Source of the DNA: Anniella stebbinsi
Lineage: Eukaryota > Chordata > Lepidosauria > Squamata > Anniellidae
Assembly (NCBI GenBank): GCA_029215795.1
Contig: JARDYH010000002.1
Location: 130,269,001 to 130,333,000 of the forward strand
Direction of reading: 5' to 3'
DNA length: 64,000 nucleotides
Positions within the stretch are counted from its first letter, which is position 1. Each line of letters begins with the position of its first letter. Under the pieces are notes generated by a model. That model made no database searches. It was not told the origin of the DNA and saw nothing but the letters and a program-made list of their open reading frames with translations. The translations under genes were made by a program, and so were the position numbers. Shown one piece after another: positions 11,117-21,311 of this stretch.

Positions 11117-11840
11117 TTTAATCTTAGAACAATCCCATCAAATAATCTGGATCCATTCCATTCTCATTTTGTTAATCCCAAATATTCAATAGTCAGAAAT
11201 AGAAATAAACTGGAAAAAAAATAACATTGACTACCAGAATTAACACTCATTGACAGACGTACCATCCACACTCATCTGTCAAATAATTTTCAAAGCTGTT
11301 CCAGCTTTCATCACAACTCTGTGTCTCAGTTGGTTACAAAGGTTGATTATGTGTTCAGGTTTATTTTTGGAAGTTAAAACCATTCCCTTCGAATCTCCGT
11401 GGAAGTAGAATTTTTGTGTGTCTTTGGAGAGGGAGGAGTCATTTTCTCAAAGTCCCTGATATTACAGCATAATCTTGAGCTGCCTGGCAAAAGTTTTGTT
11501 TGAATGCTAAAGACTCCCAGTTGCCAGGGAGAGAGAGAGAGATGAAATGTGTTCTCCTTACACTTTGAAGGACACTCCACATGAAACTCCAGACAGAGAA
11601 CACCACTTGGCAGGTATTCAGAACAGCAATTCATAATGGAAACCACCTGTCTCAAATGATTGCTGTTAGGACTCTTGTTTCTCCTTCACTGAGAGCCAAT
11701 GCAAATGTTCCAATAATAAGAAAAAACAGATTGGACAGTCCTGCCAGAAAGGCAAGCTCCTTCATGCTTCTAGGGGACATATAATGTTTTGGTGGACAAC
11801 AGATCTGCCCACCATTCATGGTAAAAGCATCACTTCTGTT
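11117..11840. other. Anonymous spacer between two large MITEs
   Basis: AT-rich, no family recognised. The 93-codon minus-strand frame at 11374-11655 has no known domain. Confidence 0.35.
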
Positions 11841-12139
11841 ATATTTAATAGGGATGTGCAGGGACCCCCCCAGATCGGATCAGACAATATCGGAGGCCCC
11901 AGGACTGGATCGGGCCTGATCCCGATCCAAAAATCGGACATCCGATTTTTGGATTGGCTGCCATTTTTGTTTTCCCCATAGACTTGCATTGTCTATGGGG
12001 AAAAATGGCGGCGAGCGGGTGAGTGGGGGCCTAACTCCCCCCTCCCTGTCCCTCCCCCCCACGGTTACCTCCTGTGGTTGTCCGCGGGCGCCAGCGGATG
12101 GCCCCAGCAGGTAAGGCCCCCCTCACGGTTCCTCTTACC

Positions 12140-12312
12140 TGCCGGGGCATCCTCTTCCTTCAGCTGCCGGAGATCTACTGAGAACTAGGCTTCATGGCCT
12201 AGTCCTCAGTAGAGCGCCAGGTGATGATGTCATCACCTGGTGCTCTACTGAGGACTAGGCTGTGAAGCCTAGTTCTCATTAGGTCTCCGGCAGGTGATGT
12301 AAGAAGACGCCC
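12140..12312. repeat. Foldback module Q
   Basis: 'ctgccggagatctactgaga' pairs with the inverse near 12275-12300. The centre is caggtgatgatgtcatcacctgg, containing TGATGTCATCA. Partial copies lie at about 12790-12855 and 13870-13945. Confidence 0.8.
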
Positions 12313-12315
12313 CAG

Positions 12316-12324
12316 CAGGTAAGT
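12316..12324 (+). promoter_or_regulatory. Perfect 5' splice-donor consensus string
   Basis: CAGGTAAGT, the exact U1 snRNA-complementary donor consensus. The same 9-mer in the same context (ccccagCAGGTAAGTggggccctc) recurs at 12875-12883 and 13966-13974. The match is seen directly; use as a splice site is unproven. Confidence 0.4.
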
Positions 12325-12534
12325 GGGGCCCTCTCCCCCCTCCCTCCTTCCCTGGCCGGGCTGTCTACTTCGATCGGCGGGTGCCCACTGGCGCCCACTG
12401 ATGGAAGCGGACAGCCCGGTCAGGGAAGGCCCCCTCCCCACTGTCCACTTCCATCAGTGGGCACCCGCTGGCGCCCGCCGACGGAAGGGGACAGCCCCGC
12501 CAGGTAAGCCCCCCTACTCCTTACCTGGTGGGGT

Positions 12535-12665
12535 GTCCTCCTCTGTCGCCATCTGTAAACTACTATAAACTAGGCCTCGTGGCCTAGTTTACAGGAGAGC
12601 ACCAGGTGAACTAGGCCGCGAGGCCTAGTTTGCAGTAGTTTACAGATGGTGACGGAGGAGGACGC
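12535..12665. repeat. Foldback module P, first of about seven
   Basis: 'ccatctgtaaactactataa' pairs with 'agtagtttacagatgg' downstream; inside are actaggcc/ggcctagt pairs. Further copies lie around 13100-13222, 13374-13490, 13635-13755, 14195-14312, 14460-14580 and 14690-14810. Each is followed within about 20-30 bp by CAGGTAAG. Confidence 0.8.
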
Positions 12666-15118
12666 CCACCAGGTAAGCTCCCCCCGCCCCGCGATTCTCA
12701 CCTGGCCGGGCTGTCCACTTCCAACGGAGGACAGCAGCGGGCGCCCGCCGATCCTCCGATTTTTCCCAAACCGGATCGGGTCCTACCGTCATCACATAGT
12801 GCTCTACTGAGGACTAGGCCGTGAAGCCGAGTTCTCAGTAGGTCTCCGGCAGGTGAAGTAAGAAGATGCCCCAGCAGGTAAGTGGGGCCCTCTCCCCCCT
12901 CCCTCCTCCCCTGGCCGAGCTGTCTGTTTCGATCGGCAGACGCCCGCTGGAGCCCACCGATGGAAGCGGACAGCCTGGCCAGGGAAGCCCCCCCCCCCCG
13001 CTGTCCACTTCCATCAGTGGGCACCCACTGGCATCCGCCGCCGGAAGTGGGCAGCCTCGCCAGGTAAGCCCCCTCACTCCTTACCTGGTGGGGTGTCCTC
13101 CTCCATTGCCGTCTGTAAACTACTATAAACTAGGCCTTGCGGCCTAGTTTACAGGAGAGCGCCAGGTGAACTAGGCCGCGAGGCTGAGTTTGCAGTAGTT
13201 TACAGATGGCGACGGAGGAGGACGCCCCACCAGGTAAGATTCCCCCCTGCGATCCTCACCTGGCCAGGCTGTCCGCTTCCATCAGCGGGCACCCGCTGGC
13301 GCCCACTGATGGAAGCAGACAGCCCAGCCAGGGAAGCCCCCCCACTCCTTTCCTGGTGGGGCATCCTCCTCCGTTGCCGGCTGTAAACTAATACAAACTA
13401 GTAAACTAATGCAAACAGGTGGCACTCTCCTGTAAACTAGGCCGCGAGGCCTAGTTTATAGTAGTTTACAGATGGCGACGGAGGAGGATGCCCACCAGGT
13501 AAGCTCCCCCCCCCACGATCCTCACCTGGCCAGGCTGTCCACTTCCATCGGCGGGTGCCTGCTGGAGCCCAGCGATGGAAGCAGATAGCCCTGTCAGGTA
13601 AGCTCCCTCGCTCCTTACCTGGTGGGACATCCTCCTCCGTCGCCGGCTGTAAACTACTGCAAACTAGGCCTCGCGGCCTAGTTTACAGGATAGCGCCAGG
13701 TGAACTACGCCGCGAGGCCTAGTTTGCAGTAGTTTACAGATGGCGACGGAGGAGGATGCCCCACCAGGTAAGCTCCCCCCCATTTTCCTCACCTGGCCAG
13801 GCTGTCCACTTCCATTGGTGGGCGGCAGCAGGTGCCCGCCGATCCTCCGATTTTTTCCGAACCGGATTGGGTCCTTCCGTCATCACCTGGTGCTCTACTA
13901 AGGACTAGGCCATGAAGCCTAGTTCTCAGTAGGTCTCCGACAGGTGAAGTAAGAAGATGCCCCAGCAGGTAAGTGGGGCCCTCTCCCCCCTCCCTCCTCC
14001 CCTGGCCGGGCTGTCTGCTTCGATCGGTGGGCGCCCGCTGGCGCCCACCGATGGAAGCGGACAGCCCGGACAGGGAAGTCCCCCCCCCCGCTGTCCGCTT
14101 CCATCAGTGGGCACCTGCTGGCACCCGCTGATGGAAGCGGACAGCCCCGCCAGGTAAGCCCCCCCACTCCTTACCTGGTGGGGTGTCCTCCTCCGTCGCC
14201 ATCTGTAAACTACTATAATCTAAGCCTCACAGCCTAGTTTACAGGAGAGCGCCAGGTGAACTAGGCCACGAGGCCTAGTTTGCAGTAGTTTACAGACGGC
14301 GATGGAGGAGGATGCCCCACCAGGTAAGATCCCCCCCTGCGATCCTCACCTGTCCGGGCTGTCCGTTTCCATCAGCGGGCGCCTGCTGGCGCCCGCCGAT
14401 GGAAGCAGACAGCCCGACCAGGGAAGCCCCCCCCACTCCTGACCTGGTGGGGCATCCTCCTCCGTTGCCGGCTGTAAACTAATACAAACTAGTAAACTAA
14501 TGCAAACAGGTGGCACTCTCCTGTAAACTAGGCCACGAGGCCTAGTTTGCAGTAGTTTACAGACGGCGATGGAGGAGGACGCTCCACCAGGTAAGCTCCC
14601 TCCTGCGATCCTCACCTGGCCGGGCTGGAAGTGGACAGCCCTGCCAGGTAAGCCCCTCCGCTCCTTACCTGGTGGGGCATCCTCCTCTGTTGCCGGCTGT
14701 AAACTACTGCAAACTAGGCCTCGTGGCCTAGTTTACAGGAGAGTGCCAGGTGAACTAGGCCGCAAGGCCTAGTTTGCAGTAGTTTACAGACGGCGATGGA
14801 GGAGGACGCCCCACCAGGTAAGCTCCCCCCCCCCACGATCCTCACCTGGCTTGGCTGTCCACTTCCATTGGCGGGCGGCAGCGGGCGCCCGCCGATCCTC
14901 CGATTTTTCCCGAAACGGATCAGGTCCTTCCGGACCGGTTCGGGAAAGATCGGACGATCCAGAGGGGTGATCGGAAATTGGATAATTGTATCCGATTTCC
15001 CCTGGATTGGCTCCGGATCGTGGATCAGACCCGATCCAGTGCACACCCCTAATATTTAATTCATCCGCTTCAATGTTTCCTCAGGTGGAAAGGGAACAGA
15101 AGCGATGAGGGATTAAAA

Positions 15119-15590
15119 ACCAGGGTCCCCCAACCTTCTTGTGTCAGTGGACACATTTGGAATGTTGAGAGTGTTGTGGCCACTCTCACAAAATGACTGC
15201 CACTGGGTGTTGCCCATTCACAAAATTGCAGCTGGGGTGGGTGTAGCTCATCATAAAGCACCCATTTCCCAAAAGGCAAACTGATGAAACTTAAGTAAAA
15301 GTAACTTGCCAAAGAAGCTAAATACAAGACAGACATGGGAACTGTACTCCAAAATCATTGTTTTGAATACACTTTTTTCCCCTGTACCAATGCTAAGCAG
15401 TTAATGCTCAGAAAACCCAGATGCATGCTTGGAAGGGAAAATGACACTGGACTGGGCAACTTCCAGCATCCCAGTTATTTTTTTTAAAAAAAATAAAACA
15501 TTGTTAAAATAAAGTAAAATTCAGAAGTAGTAGAGAACCTGGCTGGCAGGCACCAAAAGAGCTGTCCACAGCACTATATTAGAGACCCAA
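15119..15590. mobile_element. Possible hAT-like MITE
   Basis: The start, cagggtcccccaacctt, resembles the CAGGGGTCCCCAACC type of hAT-MITE end, and a weak inverse 'gagacccaagg' sits near 15590. No clean target duplication, so the right boundary is uncertain. Confidence 0.4.
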
Positions 15591-15604
15591 GGATTAAGGA
15601 TCAT

Positions 15605-15735
15605 TGGGTAGTATCCATCCAATGTTAGTCCTGCTTAGAGTAGACCCATCAAAAGGAATGAGACTTGTTTGTCATGACTAACTTAAGTCCCATTCATTTC
15701 AGTGGGTCTACTCTGAGCAGGATATTGGATACTAT
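15605..15735. mobile_element. Palindromic MITE
   Basis: Inverted ends gggtagtatcc and ggatacta. The interior is a foldback: 'cctgcttagagtagaccc' on the left and 'gggtctactctgagcagg' on the right, with tcatgacta near the centre. Same family as 8721-8807 and 40648-40780. Confidence 0.75.
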
Positions 15736-15964
15736 TGCATCGAGCTGGCTATTGGGTTCAACTACCAGCTATCCATAGGCAGGTGGTGTGATATGGATTA
15801 TAAGAGGATACTTGGTTTAACTTTTCTGGAATTGATAATGGTATCTCCTGAGAATAGGGTTGTTGTTATTTCCAAAGAGGATAGTATAACTTACATTAAA
15901 AGGCAAGCCATGGCTGCATAAAACTGATTAATAAGACAAAGTTAAGAATGTGGAAAATTGACTA

Positions 15965-16070
15965 AATCTTTGCAGCGGCACCTGCCATCTGGAAAACCCT
16001 CCTTCATCCTGCAGCTCGGGGGGCAGAAAATGTGGAATCTTTTAAACGCCTCCTGAAGACAAACTGGGGC
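15965..16070 (+). pseudogene. L2-like LINE ORF2 C-terminal piece, 5' part
   Basis: Conceptual translation gives a run like APAIWKTLLHP followed by ENVESFKRLLKT, matching the typical L2 ending 'aPaLWNsLP...SFKrLLKTHLF'. It breaks off in the KTH motif where the MITE at 16071 is inserted and resumes at about 16196. Confidence 0.75.
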
Positions 16071-16193
16071 ATGATCTACACTACTGGCTTTAAAATGGTG
16101 TATAACAGTAGTGACAACTTTTAGGGGCTAGGACACACACTCCATATACAGTTTTCAAACTGTTTGTGTCATATCCTGCTTGGTGTAGATCTG
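16071..16193. mobile_element. MITE nested in L2
   Basis: Inverted ends gatctacac and ggtgtagatc. Interior 'aacagtagtgacaactttt', 'ggacacacactccatata' and 'catatcctgcttggtgtaga' match the family at 7966, 16651 and 22592. It splits an L2 coding remnant. Confidence 0.75.
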
Positions 16194-16195
16194 GC

Positions 16196-16400
16196 TTTGT
16201 TCACCCAGGCTTTCCCTGGGCCATAAGTAAAGTAATTATGCCACTCCATTCTACTGCTCAATTTTACTGCTACTTTACTGTAGTTGGATGTATGTGTTTT
16301 TTTGTTGTGTTTTAATATTGTGTTTTTCACATTACATTTTAACATTGTGAACTGATGAGAGATTCTATTATATTATTCAGTGCTATATACAGGTAAAAAA
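16196..16400 (+). mobile_element. L2-like LINE 3' part after the insertion
   Basis: Resumes with 'ttgttcacccaggctttccc' (LFTQAFP in frame). It continues through the T-rich 3' UTR and 'acattgtgaactgatgagag' to an end with 'cagtgctatatacaggtaaaaaataaaataa', the typical L2 tail. Confidence 0.7.
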
Positions 16401-16650
16401 TAAAATAAGTAGTGCTGACTGTATTGAGGGAAGACACAAAAGCACAAGACAAGTTCAGAATAAATTCTGGGAAACTTATTTAAACCTAATTCATGATGTG
16501 GTCAGAGGGATGATGAGCTATAATAAACTCCAGTGTTCAAGGTCAGAAGGTTATTTAGAGTTCATTGGATGATCAACCTTTCAATTAAAAAAGATTTTGA
16601 TTATCAGTTAATGGTTCATAATTAATGGGCAATAATTTTTGCATTGTCCA

Positions 16651-16783
16651 GGGCCAAATCTACACCAAACAGGATATAACACTTTGAAAATGTTTTGAAA
16701 ACAGTACAGAGAATGTGTCATGGGCCCTCACCATTGTCAAAACTGTTGTAAACCATTATAAAGCAGTAGTGTAGATCCTGCCC
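16651..16783. mobile_element. MITE copy, GGTGTAGAT family
   Basis: Starts gggccaaatctacaccaaac, ends gtagtgtagatcctgccc. The interior matches the copies at 7966 and 16071 in inverse orientation. No duplication identified. Confidence 0.7.
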
Positions 16784-16883
16784 TTTTTTGAACTTAGCAG
16801 GCTCTCAGTGCAGTGGAATTCAGGGTAAAATAGAAATGGTTTAGTCCAGACAGAGTTCAGAGCACAGCAAATAAGCAAGTAAG

Positions 16884-16927
<44 letters not shown>

Positions 16928-17490
16928 CGAGTGGTCAGGATAACAAGCAAGAGGTCAAACATGGTAAATCAGTCAAGTACATTACACAATCCAGGAGCAA
17001 TTGTTAGGCAGGCCAAAGGTTCAGAAAACAGGGGTTCAGACACAGTTCAAGAGACAAAATGCAAGGCAGGATAGACCAGGTAATTCCAACCCTTTCTGGT
17101 TTCTAGTGAAGACTTTTAAGCCCAAAGCCTGCTGGACCCCACCCAGAGCTCAGCTGCAATAATCAGTGCTCCCTTTCCAGAGTCCTACTCAAGAGTCACT
17201 TTCTCCCAAGTAGACCTTTTCTGTAGGTGAGCACTCCATTGCATAGGAGTCCTACTAGCCAGTCGCTTGAGGGGATGATGCTCCCAGAAGACAGGGGCTT
17301 GCTCAGCCTCTGCCTCAAAGGCACAGTCCCTTTCTCCTGATATGGATGGCCCTGCACCCAGGCTCCTGTGTGGTGGTCCCTAGTCTGGGGTGTCCTGGGC
17401 TTCTGAGGCCTTTAGCTCCTCCTCCTCCTCAAGTAAGGGCATGATATCTTAGGAAGAGGGGTCAGGGTCCTTGGTCCATGACAGGTACCT
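16784..17490 (-). other. Possible degraded LTR or leader, with (CAGG)n
   Basis: Read on the minus strand it has the dense 'ccaaggaccctgacccctct' and GAGGAGGAGGAG features reminiscent of the charged LTR segment at 1613-2133. I could not find TG...CA ends or a target duplication, so the assignment is tentative. The minus-strand frame at 16756-16962 is a translation of the CAGG repeat. Confidence 0.25.
16883..16927. repeat. (CAGG)n microsatellite
   Basis: About eleven CAGG units in perfect register. Confidence 0.95.
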
Positions 17491-18008
17491 CATTCAACCA
17501 AGCGTCTGCACAGGAATAACCACTAGCTGCGTCGGGGTTCTCTTGGCATGTTTTGTCTACTTGAAAGAGCTTTTACTACAAAAGCTTTGCAGTGGAGCCA
17601 AAGCACTTTATGTTCCTTGTTCCTGCCTCATTAAGTAAAGTGTGATCATACGTTAACATCAAACCTCAGCCAGTTTTCTGTCCCAAAATGACTTTAATCT
17701 GGCTTCATTTATTTATTTAGCTCGGTGTGGGAAATTAATATTTCATTCTTGCTTTGAAAACATCTGTGATATTCTGATGCGTTATCGTGCAGTTTTATCT
17801 GTAGTACATTCCATTAAAGCACTAAGCATGTTGTGTGTATCTGATCAAGACGGACACCACCTCCTTCTTTATCATGTATGATATATCAAGTTGGTTAACT
17901 ATGTTATTCCCCCCCCATTTGCATTATGTATTATATAGACCATAATATATTCTAACCATTTTATTTTCATCTATATCATTAAATTCAATGAAACTTATTT
18001 CCTAGTGT
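17491..18008. other. Anonymous non-coding stretch
   Basis: AT-rich sequence without a recognisable family or frame. Confidence 0.4.
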
Positions 18009-18009
18009 C

Positions 18010-18042
18010 TCTCAAGACCACAACTCTACCACTGAACTATGG
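18010..18042 (-). mobile_element. SINE head fragment, inverted
   Basis: On the minus strand this reads ggccatagttcagtggtaga..., an intact A-box region of the tRNA-derived SINE that starts immediately to its right in the opposite direction. Only about 30 bp is present. Confidence 0.55.
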
Positions 18043-18237
18043 CCATTAGTTCAGCAGTAAAGCACCTGCTCTGCCCATAGAAGGTCCCAGATTCAATCCC
18101 TAGCATCTCCAGGTAAGCGGTGGGAAGACTCCTGCCTGCCTGAAGCCACAGAGAGCTACTGCACTCAGTGCCAACATTACTGGACTAAATGCACCAGTAG
18201 TTCTGATGCAATATGAGATAGCTTCCTTATATATTGT
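18041..18237 (+). mobile_element. tRNA-derived SINE
   Basis: The A-box region is 'ttagttcagcagtaaagcac' and the B box is 'ggtcccagattcaatccc'. A tRNA-unrelated body follows ('ctgcctgcctgaagccacag', 'agctactg...cagtgccaacattactgg', ending 'gatagcttccttatata'). Same family as 31351 and 31874. Confidence 0.85.
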
Positions 18238-18365
18238 GGTTTTAAGCTTCCATATTTTATATGTTATGTTGTACCATGTTGTTTTAATTTTTGTGAACCA
18301 CCCAGAAAGCTTCAGCTATTGAGTGGTAGACCAATGAAATGAATGAATAAATAAATAAATGAATA
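18238..18365 (+). mobile_element. L2-like LINE 3' tail with (AAAT)n
   Basis: 'tgttttaatttttgtgaacc acccagaaagc' followed by a tetranucleotide run (aataaataaataaatgaata) is the standard L2-type tail. Only about 130 bp. Confidence 0.6.
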
Positions 18366-18965
18366 AGCTCACTACTTCGATTATTAACTCAGTGCTTGAG
18401 AACTACACCTCTTTATTGGCTAAGGTGATTCTCACTTACCCCACTTCTATAGCCACCATAATTAAAGGAGTCCACAAATAAATGCCATAAGCTGCTTATT
18501 GTAAGTTTTTCCCCTCTAGTTACAGCACTGAGGACTAATAAGCATATAGACTTACAACACAGGGTAAGGAATTATACCTTCGTCCCTTCCTTCTTGGCTT
18601 TAAGCCATGAACATATTCATCATTCCCCTTTAGATGAACTGGCCATTTAAATTTCCCACAATGCCCTGGAGTGGCACAACATCTGGGGGCAGTATGGGAA
18701 ATTAAAACAGTGGCCACCAGACACTAGTGAGGCTCCTGCTTGGGAGTTAGGGCCTTGGCAGATGCCAGATGTTGGCACTGTGCCCAGTGGAGAAGGTGGG
18801 AATGAATGGGACATGATATGGGGAGGTGATGACAGAACAGGGGAATTGGGTTGTGGCAGTGATAAAGTGGTTTGGAGAGGAAGAAAGGTGAAAGGAAAGT
18901 GAGCTGCAAGGATTTCCTAGATGTCAGGTGTTCTAGATCCAACTAACCCTACCAGGTAAGTATGC
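18366..18965. other. Anonymous non-coding stretch
   Basis: No family or exon-like frame recognised; short frames of 60-72 codons only. Confidence 0.4.
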
Positions 18966-19092
18966 AGTTCATAAATGTTTAAAATATGGTGTAATATGGA
19001 TTGAGTTTTGGTCTTAGATTGGGAAGATCTGGAGTCAGATTCCTGCCCGAACATGAAACTCACTGGGTGACCTTAAGCCACTCACCAGCCTG
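18966..19092 (+). mobile_element. tRNA-derived SINE (second type), truncated
   Basis: Contains 'gaaactcactgggtgacctt' and 'aagccactcaccagcct', the body of a squamate tRNA-SINE whose head (tgtggtgtagtg...) is seen at 55604. It stops where the composite MITE begins. A possible continuation (gttggtgtttgtgataaaatt) appears after that element near 19950-19975. Confidence 0.55.
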
Positions 19093-19927
19093 GTTCAGAT
19101 GACACGATAATCAATGGGGGGTGGGGGGGAGAGAATCAACCATCAGTTGTGTTGCATATTGTTTCATGTGTCAGGCAACACACAACGCACACCCAACTGA
19201 AGATCCGCCGGCACTCCCTCCCTCCCCCCACTCGGGCTTCCTCCCCCCACTCACGCTCCTTACCAGCCGCCACCTCTGTCATCGCCATCATCGCCTCCGC
19301 CTCCGTCGTCGCCGCCTCCGTCGATGCCACCTCTGTCGTTGCCACCTCCGCCGCTGGTCCATACTACTGCTAAACAGGCTTTGTGGCCTGTACATCAGTA
19401 CAGAAAGGTGCCGAGTGATGACATCATCACTCTGCGCCTCTCTGTACTGATGAACAGGCCGCAAAGCCTGTTTAGGAGTACTACAGACCAGCGGCGGTGG
19501 CAGGGAAGGCCGCAGATACTGAGCATGAGGGGGGAGGGAAGGGTCCCTGGGGTCCCCCCTTACCTGCAGCCTTCTGCGCTGCCGTTCGCTATCCTCCGCT
19601 GCACCGGACTACTGAGAACGTCATCACCCAGCACGGCATCACTACTGAGAACTAGGCCGCAAAGCCTAGTTCTCAGTAGTTCGGAGCAGTGGAGGACAGC
19701 GGACGGCAGCCTGGAAGGCTGCAGGTAAGGAGAGCGAGGGGGAGGGAGGGCCAGCCCTAAACTGGCGGTCCAATGATCCGATATGTCCGATAGTTATCGG
19801 ACATATGGATTTTGGATTGGATCAGATAGAGCCTCCTGGAATATTTATCATTATTGTTAATTGGATGTCCGATAACGACCTTATCGGATTGTTATCGGAC
19901 ATCGGAACGATACGATACACATCCCTA
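19093..19927. mobile_element. Composite MITE of the hAT foldback group
   Basis: The right terminus gatacacatcccta with a CGATAC/TCCGATA subterminal array (about 19775-19925) matches the 32699 element. The middle has two foldback hairpins: 19365-19480 (aaacaggctttgtggcctgt and inverse, centre gtgatgacatcatcac) and about 19605-19690 (tactgagaa...aggc). CAGGTAAG lies near 19722. The left end instead starts ggttcagatgacac, like the 63412 family, so two elements may be joined. No target duplication found. Confidence 0.6.
19264..19356. repeat. Degenerate GCC/GTC trinucleotide tract
   Basis: Irregular gcc-ncc and gtc units in a pyrimidine-rich strand (cgcctccgcctccgtcgtcg...). The apparent repetitive proteins in several frames are products of this tract. 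Confidence 0.7.
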
Positions 19928-20454
19928 TTGAGCTCTTATAACCATGTTATATTGTTGGTGTTTGTGATAAAATTATAAGTCCACATGCTTTAAACAATAG
20001 AAGTTCTTCATAGCCACTGTTATCAGCATGTTCTGTGCTAATTCTGATTGTACTTGCATAACGAAACATTGATGTTGCTTAATATGCATGCTAAAGGATG
20101 CTTAATCATTTTGGTCCTGCCGTGACTGTAGCTGAAGAGTCCCATGGGCCAGAAGAAATTAAGAAGAGGAAGATTAACTTTCCTTTGATCATGGGAAGAA
20201 CGTTTAAGATGAACAATTGACTGTGAAATCTAAGATGGAAAAAAGAAGCATTTTGTTCATGGTCAACAGACTGCTAAATCCCTGGGTGGTGGGGAAGACA
20301 GGGGAAGTTCTTACAGAAATGTTTTTATAGGGTTGAAATGTCTGGACTTTCAAAAATATTGCTGCTGAACTTTTTTCAAGTTGTAAATGAAATCTGAACA
20401 TTAAAAGTGAAGGAACTCTTGCAATCATACCACTTGAGAACATAAATTCTAGTT
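19928..20454. other. Anonymous non-coding stretch
   Basis: No recognisable gene or repeat apart from the possible SINE continuation at 19950-19975. Confidence 0.35.
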
Positions 20455-20785
20455 TGAATTGCCAGGTGCCCCTTATAACCTGTCCTCAACTGTGTTTAAA
20501 GTGTTGTCCTTCAATCTAAAGTGGTCAAGTTTGCAAATGACAACAAATTATTTAGTGTGTTTAAAACAAAACGGATTGTTAAGAGCTCCAAAAGAATCTC
20601 TCCAAACTGGGAGAATTACCATCAAAATGTCAAATGCAGTTCTATGTAAGCAAATATAAAACAATGTACATTGGGGCAAAAATCTGAAGTGAATGTATAG
20701 ACTGATGGGATCTGAGCCTCTGAAGGACTAAGAAGAGATCTTGGGGTGATGGGGGGGACAGATAGGAATGTATTAAAATATTTTC
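20455..20785 (+). pseudogene. Old CR1/L3-like LINE reverse transcriptase piece
   Basis: Plus-strand translation around 20525 reads VVKFANDNKLFSVFKTK, a decayed version of the RT catalytic-box region (kFADDTKLF...). Later 'aaacaatgtacattggggcaaaaa' corresponds to the kvmHiG(ak) block. Frameshifts and stops interrupt it. It sits beside an L2-like tail at 20921. Confidence 0.65.
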
Positions 20786-20883
20786 AATTCGTTTTTTAAA
20801 TCAGTATTTACCCACCTTCCAGACTAAACACAGACTTGGATGCAATCTGCGGTCAAAGTCCTTACATTTTTGATCTTGTAATG

Positions 20884-20884
<1 letters not shown>

Positions 20885-20920
<36 letters not shown>
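20885..20920. repeat. (GAT)n microsatellite
   Basis: About twelve perfect units. Confidence 0.95.
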
Positions 20921-20923
<3 letters not shown>

Positions 20924-20985
20924 ATTACATTTATATACCTCTCCATAGCCAAAGCTCTCTGGGTGGTTTACAAAGATTAAAACAT
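20921..20985 (-). mobile_element. L2-like 3' tail
   Basis: 'ttttattacatttatatacc tctccatagcc...ctctgggtggtttacaaag' is the inverse of the common L2 tail ('accacccagag...tataaatgtaataaaa'). Confidence 0.6.
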
Positions 20986-21007
20986 ACACATGCACACACA
21001 CACACAC
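20986..21007. repeat. (CA)n microsatellite
   Basis: Short interrupted CA run (acatgcacacacacacacac). Confidence 0.85.
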
Positions 21008-21311
21008 GCAAAAATGTGTTTGACAGCATATGTTCATTTGAAAAAATACGCATGAAAAAATGTGAACTATTGGAAAATAATATGCAGGTGATACAATGTG
21101 AATGGTACAGCACTCCAAACAAAACAAATGACCACCAATGGCACATCCAGTTTGTAAATTTTATAGAAGTAAACATTTGAAACATGTACATATTTAAACA
21201 GGTTTTAAAATGTGAAATGTTTCGGCATAGAACACCAGCTTCAGTCACATACAAATGTATGCTACAATACCACTTATAAACTGAGCCAGAACATGAACAG
21301 GTCAAACCTGA
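21008..21311. other. Anonymous non-coding stretch
   Basis: No recognised family; it may be the far end of the adjacent Penelope-like element. Confidence 0.3.

Larger units (their letters stand above)
11849..15051. mobile_element. 3.2-kb hAT-type foldback array element, exact TSD
   Basis: Left terminus TAGGGATGTGCA, right terminus GTGCACACCCCTA, with exact target duplications ATATTTAA at 11841-11848 and 15052-15059. Subterminal arrays of GGATCGG/GATCC occupy roughly 11875-11955 and 14890-15035. In between is an array of nested palindromes separated by GC-rich linkers. At least 15 plus-strand and 6 minus-strand CAGGTAAG strings are present. A right-arm-like segment (cccgccgatcctccgatttt) recurs near 12745, 13838 and 14890, pointing to tandem growth of a roughly 1.05-1.1 kb unit. 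Reading frames across it are by-products. Confidence 0.95.

Noticed and set aside
16784..17490. A third intact LTR
   Set aside because: No TG...CA ends or target duplication could be found, so kept only as a low-confidence note.
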